A stretch of DNA of 64,000 nucleotides from Microbulbifer sediminum (GTDB lineage Bacteria > Pseudomonadota > Gammaproteobacteria > Pseudomonadales > Cellvibrionaceae): assembly GCF_021729035.1 (NCBI RefSeq), contig NZ_JAJSAP010000003.1, positions 372,001-436,000 on the forward strand, in the 5' to 3' direction. Under the pieces are notes generated by a model. That model ran no database searches. It was not told the DNA's origin and saw only the letters and a list, made by a program, of their open reading frames with translations. The position numbers and the translations under genes are program-made. Positions 53,549-62,382 of this stretch are shown piece after piece. Every line of letters starts with the position of its first letter. Position 1 is the stretch's first letter.

Positions 53549-55708
53549 ATGTACAGCGACAAGAGAGCGAAGAGCGCCATCTTCGGCGCGGCGATGCTGA
53601 GTTCATCCATCGCCATCGGGCAGCAATGCCAAAACCCCGCCCCCGTTTGGGAAGATAATTTCGACGGTACCGCAGTTGATACCACCAAGTGGGAAGTAAT
53701 GATCGGCGATGGCTGCAGTTACGGCATCTGCGGCTGGGGCAACAGCGAGCTGCAGTCCTACCAGGCCGACAATGCCACCGTAGAAAACGGCATCCTGACC
53801 ATCACCGCGCGCAAGGAGCGGGTACAGAGCAAGGCCTACACCTCCGCGCGCCTGCGCACCGCCAATATGCCCAACGGCGGCGAGTGGACCAACGGCCGCT
53901 TCGAGGCGCGCATCAAGCTGCCGAACAGCTCCGGCATGTGGCCGGCGTTCTGGATGCTGCCCACCGACCCGGCCGAAGGCTGGCCCATCAGCGGTGAGAT
54001 CGACATCATGGAGGCCACCGGCCAGGCGGACATGTTCGTGTTCGGCACCCTGCACTACGGCGAGCCCTACCCGAACAATTCCCACACCGGCAACAAGGTG
54101 CTGAGCCAGCCGGAGCCCTGGTCGGCCGGCTTCCACACCTACGCGCTGGAATGGGAACCCAACGAAATGCGCTGGTATGTGGACGACCAGCTGTACTCCA
54201 CGCTCACTCCCGATGACCTCACCGATGCGTCTTACTGGACCTTCGAGAACTACCAGTACCACTTTCTGCTGAACCTGGCCGTGGGCGGCGACCTGGGCGG
54301 TCCGGTGGATGATTCGCAGCTGCCGCAGACCATGCAGGTGGATTACGTGCGGGTGTACGACTACGGCCAGCCGAGCGTAGTGGGCGACCGCATTGTGGAC
54401 AACGGCGAGAGCACGACTTATTCCGTGGCCGGGGCCATCGGCAACGGCGCCAGCTACAGCTGGTCCGTACCGGCTGACGCCACCCTGGTCGCCGGTGCCG
54501 GCACTGATACCGTAACGGTACAGTGGGGCAGCAACGGCGGCGACCTGGCCGTGAGCGTGACCGACGACTGCGGCAGCCGCAGCCTGTCCCTGCCGGTGCA
54601 CGTATCACCGCAGATGGCGCAGGAGACGGTACTCGATGACTTCGAGGCGAACCGCGAGCTGGGCTACACCTACTTCGATGGTACCTTCCTCGCAGACGCG
54701 GCCAACCCGGCCCCGGACGCCACCAACGGTTCCTCCACCGTGGCGAGCTATACCCGCTCCGCGGCGGCCCTGTACGACGTGATCGCGGCCGATACTGCTG
54801 CGGTTGCGGATGCGGCGCCCCTGCTGGCGGGCACCAAGGCGTTCTATATGGACGTGTTCACCACCGCCGCCCCGGGCACCGAGATCCTGGTGCAGCTGGA
54901 GGACAGCAGCCAGGCCACGCCCGACAACTACCCCACCGGACGCCACTCCAAGTACGCGGCCTATGTGGGCGAGGAAGCGGGCTGGCAGCGGCTGAAGTTC
55001 CAGCTGGCCGATCGCATCGACGGCGCCACGCCGGACAGCGCGGTGAACAGCCTGGTGGTGCTGTTCGACCCGAACAGCCTCAACGGCGACACCTACTATT
55101 TCGATAACTTCGATATCTACGGTGCCGCGACCGGTGGCAACCAGGCGCCCACGGCCAGCGCCAGCCACAGCTGTGACGCACTCAGCTGCAGCTTCGATGG
55201 CAGTGCCAGCGCCGACAGCGACGGCTCGATCAGCTCCTACCAGTGGGACTTCGGTGACGGCGCAACCGCAACTACCGCCACCGCATCCCACAGCTACGCC
55301 GCGGCGGGCACCTACACCGTGACCCTGACCGTGACCGACGACCAGGGGGCGAGCGACCAGACCAGCTTCGACGTAAGCGCCAGCGACGGCGCCGCAGCCA
55401 CCACCATGTATGTCTCCAGTGTGGTGAACGGCACCGCATCTGCCGGCAAGGGCCAGAAGTACGCCACCGCCACCGTGACGGTGCTGGACGACCTGGGCCG
55501 CGGCGTTAGCGGCGTGAGTGTGAGCGGCAACTTCAGCGGCGACATCACCGAGAGCGGCGCGACGGCGACCACCGATGCCAACGGCATGGCCACCGTCACC
55601 AGCTCCGCCACGGCCGGTGGCAATGTGTCCGCCAGCTTCTGTGTCACCGACCTGAGCGGCGGCGGCCTGAGCCATGACACCGGGGCCAGTGCCGGCCTCT
55701 GCCAGTAA
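53549..55708 (+). CDS. GH16 endo-beta-1,3-glucanase (laminarinase), multidomain paralogue
   Basis: The 719-residue product is collinear with the gene at 50863 in every domain. It has a signal peptide, GH16 with GEIDIME (Glu150/Asp152/Glu155), Ig/PKD-like, a carbohydrate-binding-like sandwich, PKD (SYQWDFGDGA) and a C-terminal Ig-like domain ending GLCQ. Differences cluster in substrate loops (VGWPTSGE versus EGWPISGE; ESTGQADEYV versus EATGQADMFV) and in the middle domains. Even the ribosome site (GAGGAAATCGAG) is conserved. This is a tandem duplication with divergence; the two enzymes may differ in chain-length preference or regulation. Confidence 0.92.
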   Translation: MYSDKRAKSAIFGAAMLSSSIAIGQQCQNPAPVWEDNFDGTAVDTTKWEVMIGDGCSYGICGWGNSELQSYQADNATVENGILTITARKERVQSKAYTSARLRTANMPNGGEWTNGRFEARIKLPNSSGMWPAFWMLPTDPAEGWPISGEIDIMEATGQADMFVFGTLHYGEPYPNNSHTGNKVLSQPEPWSAGFHTYALEWEPNEMRWYVDDQLYSTLTPDDLTDASYWTFENYQYHFLLNLAVGGDLGGPVDDSQLPQTMQVDYVRVYDYGQPSVVGDRIVDNGESTTYSVAGAIGNGASYSWSVPADATLVAGAGTDTVTVQWGSNGGDLAVSVTDDCGSRSLSLPVHVSPQMAQETVLDDFEANRELGYTYFDGTFLADAANPAPDATNGSSTVASYTRSAAALYDVIAADTAAVADAAPLLAGTKAFYMDVFTTAAPGTEILVQLEDSSQATPDNYPTGRHSKYAAYVGEEAGWQRLKFQLADRIDGATPDSAVNSLVVLFDPNSLNGDTYYFDNFDIYGAATGGNQAPTASASHSCDALSCSFDGSASADSDGSISSYQWDFGDGATATTATASHSYAAAGTYTVTLTVTDDQGASDQTSFDVSASDGAAATTMYVSSVVNGTASAGKGQKYATATVTVLDDLGRGVSGVSVSGNFSGDITESGATATTDANGMATVTSSATAGGNVSASFCVTDLSGGGLSHDTGASAGLCQ

Positions 55709-55778
55709 AAAGAATGCTACCGGGTGGGCCCCAACCCACCCGGATTGCATGATGAGGTAGTTTCTCTTTTGATCTTTG

Positions 55779-55818
55779 GGCCCCGTTTCCGGCTTTGTGC
55801 CGGAACGGGGCCTTTTTT
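55779..55818 (+). terminator. Rho-independent terminator after second GH16 gene
   Basis: A 14-bp stem (55779-55793 with 55799-55812, one bulge) has a TTTGT loop and six T residues. It may serve the GH16 gene, which ends 70 bases earlier. Confidence 0.9.
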
Positions 55819-55894
55819 GTTCTATGGAGGGGGGAGCGAAACTGTTCCAACGGCATAGACGGCAGGCCGGTGCCGGCCCGCTCACGGTGGGCCG

Positions 55895-56839
55895 CTAGTA
55901 ACCGGGCTTCAGTGACACCGTCTTGAGCTCTTCATTCACCCGCCGCTGAAACCAGGCCGGACCAACCCACGAGTACAGCACGATCGCCAGCCAGCCGTAA
56001 TGCACCAGTGAAGACCACTGCCCGTGGCCGGTGTCGTCCAGCACCTGCGATGTGAGCTGGAACAGCAGGAAGCCAACCACAAGGATCAGGATGGTGCGGC
56101 TGTTGCCCCCGGACACCAGCCATGAATTTGCGCGGAACCATAAGCCGAACAGCGGATTCCGGCGCGCCTTCACCGAGGACAGCAGGTACAGGGCCTGCTC
56201 GTCGGAGGAGTCCTGTTGCAGCGCCCAGATCGCATGGTCGTAGGCTTCGTCCGTCTCGCCCTCGGCCAGCAGTACCTGCCCCATCAGGACCAGTGACTGC
56301 TGGTGCTGGGGTTCCACCTGCAGGGCTTCCCGCAGGTATTGCCGGGCCCGCCTGCGGTCACCGCCCTCCAGGTGCCAGCGGGCCATGGCCGCGAGGGTGT
56401 CGGGGTCTTCCGGGTCCAGCTCCAGGGCACGCTCGAGGGCGTTGCCGGCCTTGTCGCGCAGGGACAGCATCGAGTAGGCGCGCGCGAGTGCCAGGTGGCA
56501 GGCGCCGTTATCCGGTTCCGGGTCCAGTTCCAGGCTCTGGTGGAAATGCGCCAATGCTTCTTTCGGGCGCATCTTCGCGCACAGCACCTGGCCCAGGGCA
56601 TAGTGGGCAAACGGGCTCTCGGGATCATGCTCGAGCCCCGCCCGCGCCTCGTACTGCGCCGCCACCAGTCGCTTCATGCCGATCAGGCCGATGGCAAGGT
56701 AGCTGTGCAGGAAGCTGTTGGCGGGGTCGATCGACAGTGCCTCACGCAGCGTCTCTGTCGCCCCGGCCATGTCGCTGTAGGAATATTGCCGGCGGGCTTT
56801 TTCGACCAGCCTCTCGATGGCACTGTTTAACGGATCCAT
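55895..56839 (-). CDS. TPR protein with C-terminal membrane segments, last of a four-gene operon
   Basis: The 314-residue protein has five or more TPR units (about 10-225; for example AHFHQSLELDPEPDNGACHLALARAYSML, which I read as a TPR pair). Two hydrophobic segments follow (about 247-265 and 278-295). It has no signal peptide, so the TPRs face the cytoplasm if the ends are inside. It overlaps the previous gene by 13 bases. Probable scaffold for the AAA+ ATPase encoded two genes upstream. Confidence 0.78.
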   Translation of the reverse strand: MDPLNSAIERLVEKARRQYSYSDMAGATETLREALSIDPANSFLHSYLAIGLIGMKRLVAAQYEARAGLEHDPESPFAHYALGQVLCAKMRPKEALAHFHQSLELDPEPDNGACHLALARAYSMLSLRDKAGNALERALELDPEDPDTLAAMARWHLEGGDRRRARQYLREALQVEPQHQQSLVLMGQVLLAEGETDEAYDHAIWALQQDSSDEQALYLLSSVKARRNPLFGLWFRANSWLVSGGNSRTILILVVGFLLFQLTSQVLDDTGHGQWSSLVHYGWLAIVLYSWVGPAWFQRRVNEELKTVSLKPGY

Positions 56840-57318
56840 GGCTGCACTCCATTCCAGACGGCCGCGACCAGGTATTGCTGCAGCTTACCGCCCACCAGAT
56901 AGGCGACCACGAGCAGCGGGATGCCGTTGAACACGGCACCGCCGAAATACTCGTAGAGCTCGAAGGCTGCGCTCTGCTTGAGGTAGATGTAGTAACTGGG
57001 TACCAGGGCGAAGCCAATCAGCAGTATCCGGGTGTAACTGTGGGAGAGACCCGCCACCAGTTCACTGCGCACCAGGAAATCCATACCAAACAAGAGCGCA
57101 AAATAGCCCAGCAGCCCAAACGCGACTGCCATTATTTCCCGGTTGCGCGTGGGGCTGCCCATCACAGCACTGTTGAATACAGACCATGCCCAGCTGATAA
57201 AGACACCGCCAAACATGAAGGATAACAGTGGCCACAGGGGATCTACGGTTAGCCTGGACAGGTTGCCGGGCCGGGGTTCGTCAATAATCTGGTAACCTGC
57301 GGCCATATCACTTGCCAT
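56827..57318 (-). CDS. Membrane protein of unknown function, third gene of the operon
   Basis: The 163-residue protein has about four hydrophobic segments (28-48, 62-82, 93-111 and 127-147). The ATG at 57318 lies inside the end of the ATPase gene (11-base overlap). No family was recognised. The overlap on both sides indicates fixed stoichiometry with its neighbours. Confidence 0.72.
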   Translation of the reverse strand: MASDMAAGYQIIDEPRPGNLSRLTVDPLWPLLSFMFGGVFISWAWSVFNSAVMGSPTRNREIMAVAFGLLGYFALLFGMDFLVRSELVAGLSHSYTRILLIGFALVPSYYIYLKQSAAFELYEYFGGAVFNGIPLLVVAYLVGGKLQQYLVAAVWNGVQPWIR

Positions 57319-58639
57319 GTTTGTTTAAGAAATCGAGTACGTCATTGTACTGGCCCGCCTCGTTGGCATACCGGGCATAGTTCCGCGCCGTGGTGAGCCA
57401 TTCGACGGTGGTGGGTTTTACCTCGCGGAGTGCCTCGAGGACATGGGCATTGGTCAGTGATTTTTCCTCACCGGACGTGATCGATTCGTCGATTACCTCG
57501 TCGATGGCCGTCTCCACCAGGTTCATCAGGTCTGCACCGGAGAAACCGGAGGTGAGCTTCACGACTTTCTCTATGTCGACGCTGTCGCCCCCGGGCCGCT
57601 CGCGCAGGAGGCCGCGCAGGATTTCCGCCCGCGCTTGCGCGTCGGGCGGCGGGACAAACTGGATTCGGTCGAAGCGGCCCGGGCGGCGGAAGGCGGGATC
57701 GAGCGCCCAGGGCACGTTGGTAGCGGCGAGGACCAGCACACCGTGGTTGTCCTGGGCGAACCCATCCAGTTCGGCCAGGAACTGGCTGACCAGCTTCGAG
57801 GACGTTGCCTCGCGGGAATGCTGGCGCTTCGCGGCCAGGGCCTCCACCTCGTCGAAAAATATCACCGCCGGGCTGTTGTTGCGAGCCTGCTCGAAGACGG
57901 CGTGCAGCTTGCTTTCCGACTCGCCGATATACATATCGAGGATGTCGGAGATCACCACATTGAAGAAGCGCGCATTGCACTCGCCGGCGGTCGCGCGGGC
58001 CAGCATGGTCTTGCCACAGCCGGGGGGGCCATATAACAGAATGCCGCCGCCGACTTTCTTGCGGAACCGGGAAAACAGCGAGGGCTTCTGGTACGGCAGG
58101 ATGATTCTTTTGCGGATCTGCTTCTTAACATCCTGTAACCCGCCGATGTCGGCGAAATTAATGATCTCTGCCTCCGGCTCCAGGATCCGCGTCAGCTCCG
58201 TTACGCTGGTGTCGTCATTGGAAATCACCCGCAGGCGCGCGCCCGTCTGCGCCTCGACATTTCTGGCGCCGAGCTGCGTCGCCAGCTGCGGGTCTTCAAG
58301 GGTGGCATTTTCGCTGACCGCAGTGCGGTAGGCTGCTTTTGCCTCCTCCGTGCGCCCCAGCTCAAGCAATACCCGGGCCCGCTGCAGGCCAATGCGGGCC
58401 TCGTCGGCGGCCAGGGCTGCCAGTGCGGCCTCCAACCGCCGGGCCCTGAGCAGGGTATCGCCGGCAAACAGCTGGTCGTCCACTGACAGCCGTGACGGGT
58501 CGACTTCCTGCAGCTGGTCTGCCGCTGCATCGACGGCACCAGTAGCCAGCAGCGCCCGAGCCAGCGCTATCCTCAAGTCAGTATTTTCCGGCGTTGCCGC
58601 GAGGGCGGACTCCAGGCTGCGAATCAGTGTTTCATCCAT
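57308..58639 (-). CDS. AAA+ ATPase with N-terminal TPR region, second gene of the operon
   Basis: The 443-residue protein has helical TPR-like repeats (about 1-120). A classic AAA module follows: NFADIGGLQDVKKQI (about 161-175), Walker A GPPGCGKT (204-211), a pore loop with MYIG (about 236-239), Walker B VIFFDE (259-264), and second-region-of-homology residues in ATNVPWALDPAFRRPGRFDR (about 306-325). A Vps4/p97-type C-terminal helical part is present. It should form hexamers that unfold or remodel proteins. Bound membrane partners in the same operon suggest action on membrane complexes. The substrate is unknown. Confidence 0.88.
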   Translation of the reverse strand: MDETLIRSLESALAATPENTDLRIALARALLATGAVDAAADQLQEVDPSRLSVDDQLFAGDTLLRARRLEAALAALAADEARIGLQRARVLLELGRTEEAKAAYRTAVSENATLEDPQLATQLGARNVEAQTGARLRVISNDDTSVTELTRILEPEAEIINFADIGGLQDVKKQIRKRIILPYQKPSLFSRFRKKVGGGILLYGPPGCGKTMLARATAGECNARFFNVVISDILDMYIGESESKLHAVFEQARNNSPAVIFFDEVEALAAKRQHSREATSSKLVSQFLAELDGFAQDNHGVLVLAATNVPWALDPAFRRPGRFDRIQFVPPPDAQARAEILRGLLRERPGGDSVDIEKVVKLTSGFSGADLMNLVETAIDEVIDESITSGEEKSLTNAHVLEALREVKPTTVEWLTTARNYARYANEAGQYNDVLDFLNKHGK

Positions 58640-58871
58640 TGATACTTTCCTCCTTTACCTCCGGCATGAGGTTTTGCCCCGCGTCTTGCGGGCGTGCCTG
58701 CTTGTGAAAAGCGACAGCAGCCCGCACGGCAAGATACACAGCCACCAGGGCGCAGAAAACCAGCAGTCGCAGCAGCATGGATGATGTGCCGGGAAGACCG
58801 GTGGAAAAAACGATAAAACCGGCAATAAAAACCGCATGCAGGTAGTCCTGCCGGGAGAGATAGTTATGCAT
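58632..58871 (-). CDS. Small membrane protein, first gene of the operon
   Basis: The 79-residue protein has two hydrophobic segments (about 12-28 and 32-52) and a charged C-terminal tail. Its last codons overlap the ATPase start by 8 bases. No family was recognised. The upstream region has no strong ribosome site. Confidence 0.6.
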   Translation of the reverse strand: MHNYLSRQDYLHAVFIAGFIVFSTGLPGTSSMLLRLLVFCALVAVYLAVRAAVAFHKQARPQDAGQNLMPEVKEESING

Positions 58872-59215
58872 TGGCTAATTTTTCTTATGTACGGGGCTTA
58901 TCCGCGATAGAGACACCGCCCCCTTTTTTCTGCGCAGAATACCCGTGAATGGCGAACAGGCACTGAAGCTAGCACAAATTACCCAAAGTGTCCCATCAGT
59001 CGGGAATAGGGGCGCGGGAACGGCGGGCATTACGCACAGGGGCAAGGCCAATATTGACTGTGGGGGATGCGAGCGGTGAGTGCGTCGGGCGGGAGCGGCA
59101 GGTGCAGGCTCTGCAAGGGTACTCTGTCTGCAATGGTCCTCTGCCTGCAATGGCCCTCTGCCCAGAGGGGCGGCTCCCGCGAAACCCCGGCCGGGCTCCA
59201 CGGGAGCCGCGCGGG
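58872..59215. other. Intergenic region with a tandem repeat
   Basis: About 340 bases lie between the operon and the lipoprotein GH16 gene. They hold three tandem copies of a 17-bp unit (59111-59161) and a partial REP-like element just after it (about 59162-59184). No gene was recognised. Confidence 0.5.
59111..59161. repeat. Three tandem copies of a 17-bp unit
   Basis: Copies CTGCAAGGGTACTCTGT, CTGCAATGGTCCTCTGC and CTGCAATGGCCCTCTGC follow one another; the second and third differ by one base. Confidence 0.75.
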
Positions 59216-60277
59216 TCAGGCTTCCGGTGGCTGCTGGCCCGACTTGTTAATGCCCGGGTTGTTAACGCCCGGATTATGGACAAAGTCCTCGCCGCGTGCG
59301 GCGCAACCCTTGCCGGTGTCCGGATCGCGGGTGCATTGATAGACGCGCACGTAGTCCACTTCCATCTGTTGCGGGAAGGCGCTCTCGTCGATGCCGGTGT
59401 CGTTTTCCTTGCCGGCCCAGTTGCCGCCCACCGCCAGGTTCAGCAGCAGGTGAAACCTGCGGTCGAACGGCGCGTGGGGACTGTCGGGCTGGGCGGTGGA
59501 GTACCAGCCGTCGCTGGTCTGGGTGGCGTAATGCACACCGTCCACATACCAGCGGATCTCGCCCTGCTCCCACTCCAGCGCGTATTCGTGGAAGCCGTCG
59601 GCGGGGTTGGCGCCGCCCGGCAGGCGATAGGGCTCGCCGCTGTGCACGTTGTCCGGCGCCGGGCCACCATAGTGGAGGGTCCCGTGGACCCGGTCTTCGC
59701 CGCCCACATGCAGGTTGATCGCCTCCATGATGTCGATCTCGCCGGAGCTGGCCCACCTGCCGTAGTCCCAGTCGGTGGGCAGCATCCACACGGCGGGCCA
59801 GGAACCCTGGCCGCGCGGCAGTTTCGCGCGGATCTCGAAGCGGCCGTATTTCCAGTCGCCCTTGCCGGCGCTGCGCAGGCGCCCCGAGGTGTAGGTGCCG
59901 CTGCCGCTGGTATCGGCCGGGTCGTAATCCGGGTGATCGTCCATCACCGCCGGGCCCACCGCATCCTCGCGGATGGCCTTCAGGTGCAGCTGCCCGTCCG
60001 CCACCCAGACGTTGTCCGGGTCGTCCACGTAACACTGCGCCTCGTCGTTGCCGCCGCCCCAGCAATTGCGCTCGTAGCTCCACTTGCCGGTATCGAGCTG
60101 TTCGCCGTCGAACTCATCACGCCATACCAGGCAGTAGCCGGATTCCAGCGGTGCGGCGAGGCAGTTGCGGGCCCCGGCCGTCCCGGTGGCCGGGGTGGAC
60201 TGGTCGCCACCGTCGCTGCAGGCGGTGACGGCAGTGAGCGCGGTGAGGGCCAGGCGGCCCTGCCATGTTGCTTTCAC
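59216..60277 (-). CDS. GH16 lipoprotein, endo-beta-1,3-glucanase-like
   Basis: The 353-residue product has a lipoprotein signal (ALTAVTAC, lipidated Cys20) and a single GH16 domain with SSGEIDIMEA (Glu180, Asp182, Glu185), WPAVWMLPTDW and the final strand QQMEVDYVRVYQC. It should sit on the outer-membrane surface or periplasmic face and cut laminarin or mixed-linkage glucan. Its ATG overlaps the stop of the GH3 gene in an ATGA, so the two are co-translated. Confidence 0.92.
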   Translation of the reverse strand: MKATWQGRLALTALTAVTACSDGGDQSTPATGTAGARNCLAAPLESGYCLVWRDEFDGEQLDTGKWSYERNCWGGGNDEAQCYVDDPDNVWVADGQLHLKAIREDAVGPAVMDDHPDYDPADTSGSGTYTSGRLRSAGKGDWKYGRFEIRAKLPRGQGSWPAVWMLPTDWDYGRWASSGEIDIMEAINLHVGGEDRVHGTLHYGGPAPDNVHSGEPYRLPGGANPADGFHEYALEWEQGEIRWYVDGVHYATQTSDGWYSTAQPDSPHAPFDRRFHLLLNLAVGGNWAGKENDTGIDESAFPQQMEVDYVRVYQCTRDPDTGKGCAARGEDFVHNPGVNNPGINKSGQQPPEA

Positions 60278-62232
60278 TGCTGCTCCCCCGCTGCCCGGTC
60301 CTCTTTTGCGGAATCCTCTTCTTCCCCTTCATGGGCTGAATAGGTCAGGCCGAAGCCGTAGGGGAACAGCGGATCGTAGTCTGCGTCGCCCTTGTTGATG
60401 GGAATCTGCTTGAGGTCCTTCGGCCAGGTGACCGGCAGTTTGCCGGTGGGGGCGTAATCGCCGAACAGCACGTCCGCCACGCCGGCGCCCTCGGAACCCG
60501 GCAGCCAGGCTGCCACCAACGCATCCCATTCGGGCAACTGGTCGGCGATCAGCAGCGGGCGGCCGGAGACCAGCACCACGACAGTGGGGATATCCGCGGC
60601 CTGTACTTTTTCCAGCACCGCCAGCTGCTCGTCGGCCAGGGTCAGCGGCTTGCACAGTTCGCAGGGGGCCTCGCGGTAGTCGCCCATGCCCTCGGCATAG
60701 GGCTGCTCGCCCACCACCACCACGGCCAGGTCGTGGCCCGCGGCGCCTTCACCCTCTGCGCTGTAGGTGACCGGACCGCCGGCGACGTCCTTGATGCCCT
60801 CGAGGATGGTGGTGCCCTCGGTGATCTCCCCGGCCTTGCCCTGCCACTCGATGGTCCAGCCACCGGACTGCAGGCCGATATCGTCGGCGTGGGCGCCGGC
60901 GACGAACACCTTCTTGCCCCTGGCCAGCGGCAGCAGGTCACCGTCGTTTTTCAGTAGCACCTGGGATTCGCGCACCGCCTGGCGGGCCAGCGCGCGGTGG
61001 TCCGGGTGGCCGAGCAGTTCACCGGCCTGCGGGCCGTTGGCCAGCGGCGGCAGCGGGTTGTCGAACAGGCCCGCCTGCAGCTTGGTTTTCAGGATGCGGG
61101 TCACGGCATCGTCGATACGCTCCATCGACACCTCGCCGGCCTCCACCGCGGCGGTGAGGTCGGTGATGAACTGCTGCCATTTCTCCGGCTCCATCACCAT
61201 ATCCACACCGGCATTCACCGCGCGCACCACGCGCTCGCGGTTGGTGTCCGCGGGGATTTCCTTCAGAGCCTCCCAGTCGGAAATGGTGAAGCCGTCGAAG
61301 CCCAGTTCTTTCTTGAGCACGCCGGTCACCAGCGCCTTGTGCTCGTGCATTTTCTTGCCGTTGACGCTGCTGTAGGAAATCATCACGGTGCCCACGCCGG
61401 CGTCGATCGCCGGCAGGTAGGGGGCGATGTGCTGTTCGCGCAGCTCCTCGTCGGACACCCGGGTATCGCCGCGGTCCATGGCGTAGTCGGCATCGCCGGT
61501 GCCATAACTGGTGCCGCCGTCGCCGACCCAGTGCTTGGCGGTGGCGACAATCTTGTTATTGGCCAGGGTATCGCCGCTCATGGGGCCGCCCTGCAGGCCG
61601 AACACCAGCGGCTCGGCAAACTCTGCCACCAGTTGCGGGTCCTCGCCGAAGCATTCGTAGCTGCGGCCCCAGCGCTCGTCACGGGTCACGCACAGGGTGG
61701 GCGCGAAGGTCCAGCTGACGCCGGTGGCGGCCACTTCGCGGGCGGTGGCATCGCCGATCTTCTGTGCCAGTTCGGGATTGCGGGTGGCGCCCAGGCCGAT
61801 GTTGTGCGGGAAAATAGTGGCGCCCACCACATTGCTGTGGCCGTGCACGGCGTCGGTGCCGTAAATGATGGGGATGCCCAGGCGCGTGGAGGTGGCGGCG
61901 TCCTGGTAGTCGCTGATCATCTGCACCCACTCTTCGCGGGTGTTGTCACCGGGGAAGGACCCACCGCCGTTGAGGATCGAACCCAGGTGGTAGTTTTTCA
62001 CATCTTCCGGGGTGGCGTGGCGGCGTTCAGCCTGGGTCATCTGGCCGACTTTTTCCGCCAGTGTCATCTGCCCTACCAGGGTCGCAACACGGCTGTCGAT
62101 ATCGCCCGCTTCCGGTTTTTCAGATTCTGTTTCAGCCGGTTTCACTGCATCAGGCTCCGCGGTGCAGCCCCCCAGGGCCAGCAGCAGTGCCATCGCACAT
62201 GCCCCCAGTCGGCCAGAGTTATTGGCAAACAT
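60274..62232 (-). CDS. GH3 beta-glucosidase lipoprotein
   Basis: The 652-residue product has a lipobox (LALGGC, Cys23). Its GH3 N-terminal TIM barrel has GTDAVHGHSNVVGATIFPHNIGLGATRNP, KHWVGDGGT and nucleophile Asp319 in FTISDWEAL. The C-terminal sandwich has VFVAGAHADDIGLQSGGWTIEWQG, and the end is LPVTWPKD followed by FPYGFGLTY. It should release glucose from beta-glucan oligosaccharides at the envelope. GGAGGAGAG precedes the start. It is coupled to the downstream GH16. Confidence 0.94.
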   Translation of the reverse strand: MFANNSGRLGACAMALLLALGGCTAEPDAVKPAETESEKPEAGDIDSRVATLVGQMTLAEKVGQMTQAERRHATPEDVKNYHLGSILNGGGSFPGDNTREEWVQMISDYQDAATSTRLGIPIIYGTDAVHGHSNVVGATIFPHNIGLGATRNPELAQKIGDATAREVAATGVSWTFAPTLCVTRDERWGRSYECFGEDPQLVAEFAEPLVFGLQGGPMSGDTLANNKIVATAKHWVGDGGTSYGTGDADYAMDRGDTRVSDEELREQHIAPYLPAIDAGVGTVMISYSSVNGKKMHEHKALVTGVLKKELGFDGFTISDWEALKEIPADTNRERVVRAVNAGVDMVMEPEKWQQFITDLTAAVEAGEVSMERIDDAVTRILKTKLQAGLFDNPLPPLANGPQAGELLGHPDHRALARQAVRESQVLLKNDGDLLPLARGKKVFVAGAHADDIGLQSGGWTIEWQGKAGEITEGTTILEGIKDVAGGPVTYSAEGEGAAGHDLAVVVVGEQPYAEGMGDYREAPCELCKPLTLADEQLAVLEKVQAADIPTVVVLVSGRPLLIADQLPEWDALVAAWLPGSEGAGVADVLFGDYAPTGKLPVTWPKDLKQIPINKGDADYDPLFPYGFGLTYSAHEGEEEDSAKEDRAAGEQQ

Positions 62233-62314
62233 TGTCTCTCCTCCACTGGTCGGCCAGTCCGGGCTGTGACACTGCCGCTGCCCGGCTGGTAATTATTTTT
62301 CGTAGTGTAAATCA

Positions 62315-62342
62315 CAATGCCCGGGCGGGAGCCCGGGCATTG
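62315..62342 (-). terminator. Perfect 12-bp hairpin after the partial GH3 gene
   Basis: CAATGCCCGGGC pairs with GCCCGGGCATTG around a four-base loop (GGGA on the plus strand). It lies 41 bases after the GH3 stop. U-run is weak. Confidence 0.6.
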
Positions 62343-62382
62343 CGTGTTGCCAGTCGGTGCCGGCTATGGTTTGTGACCGTTA

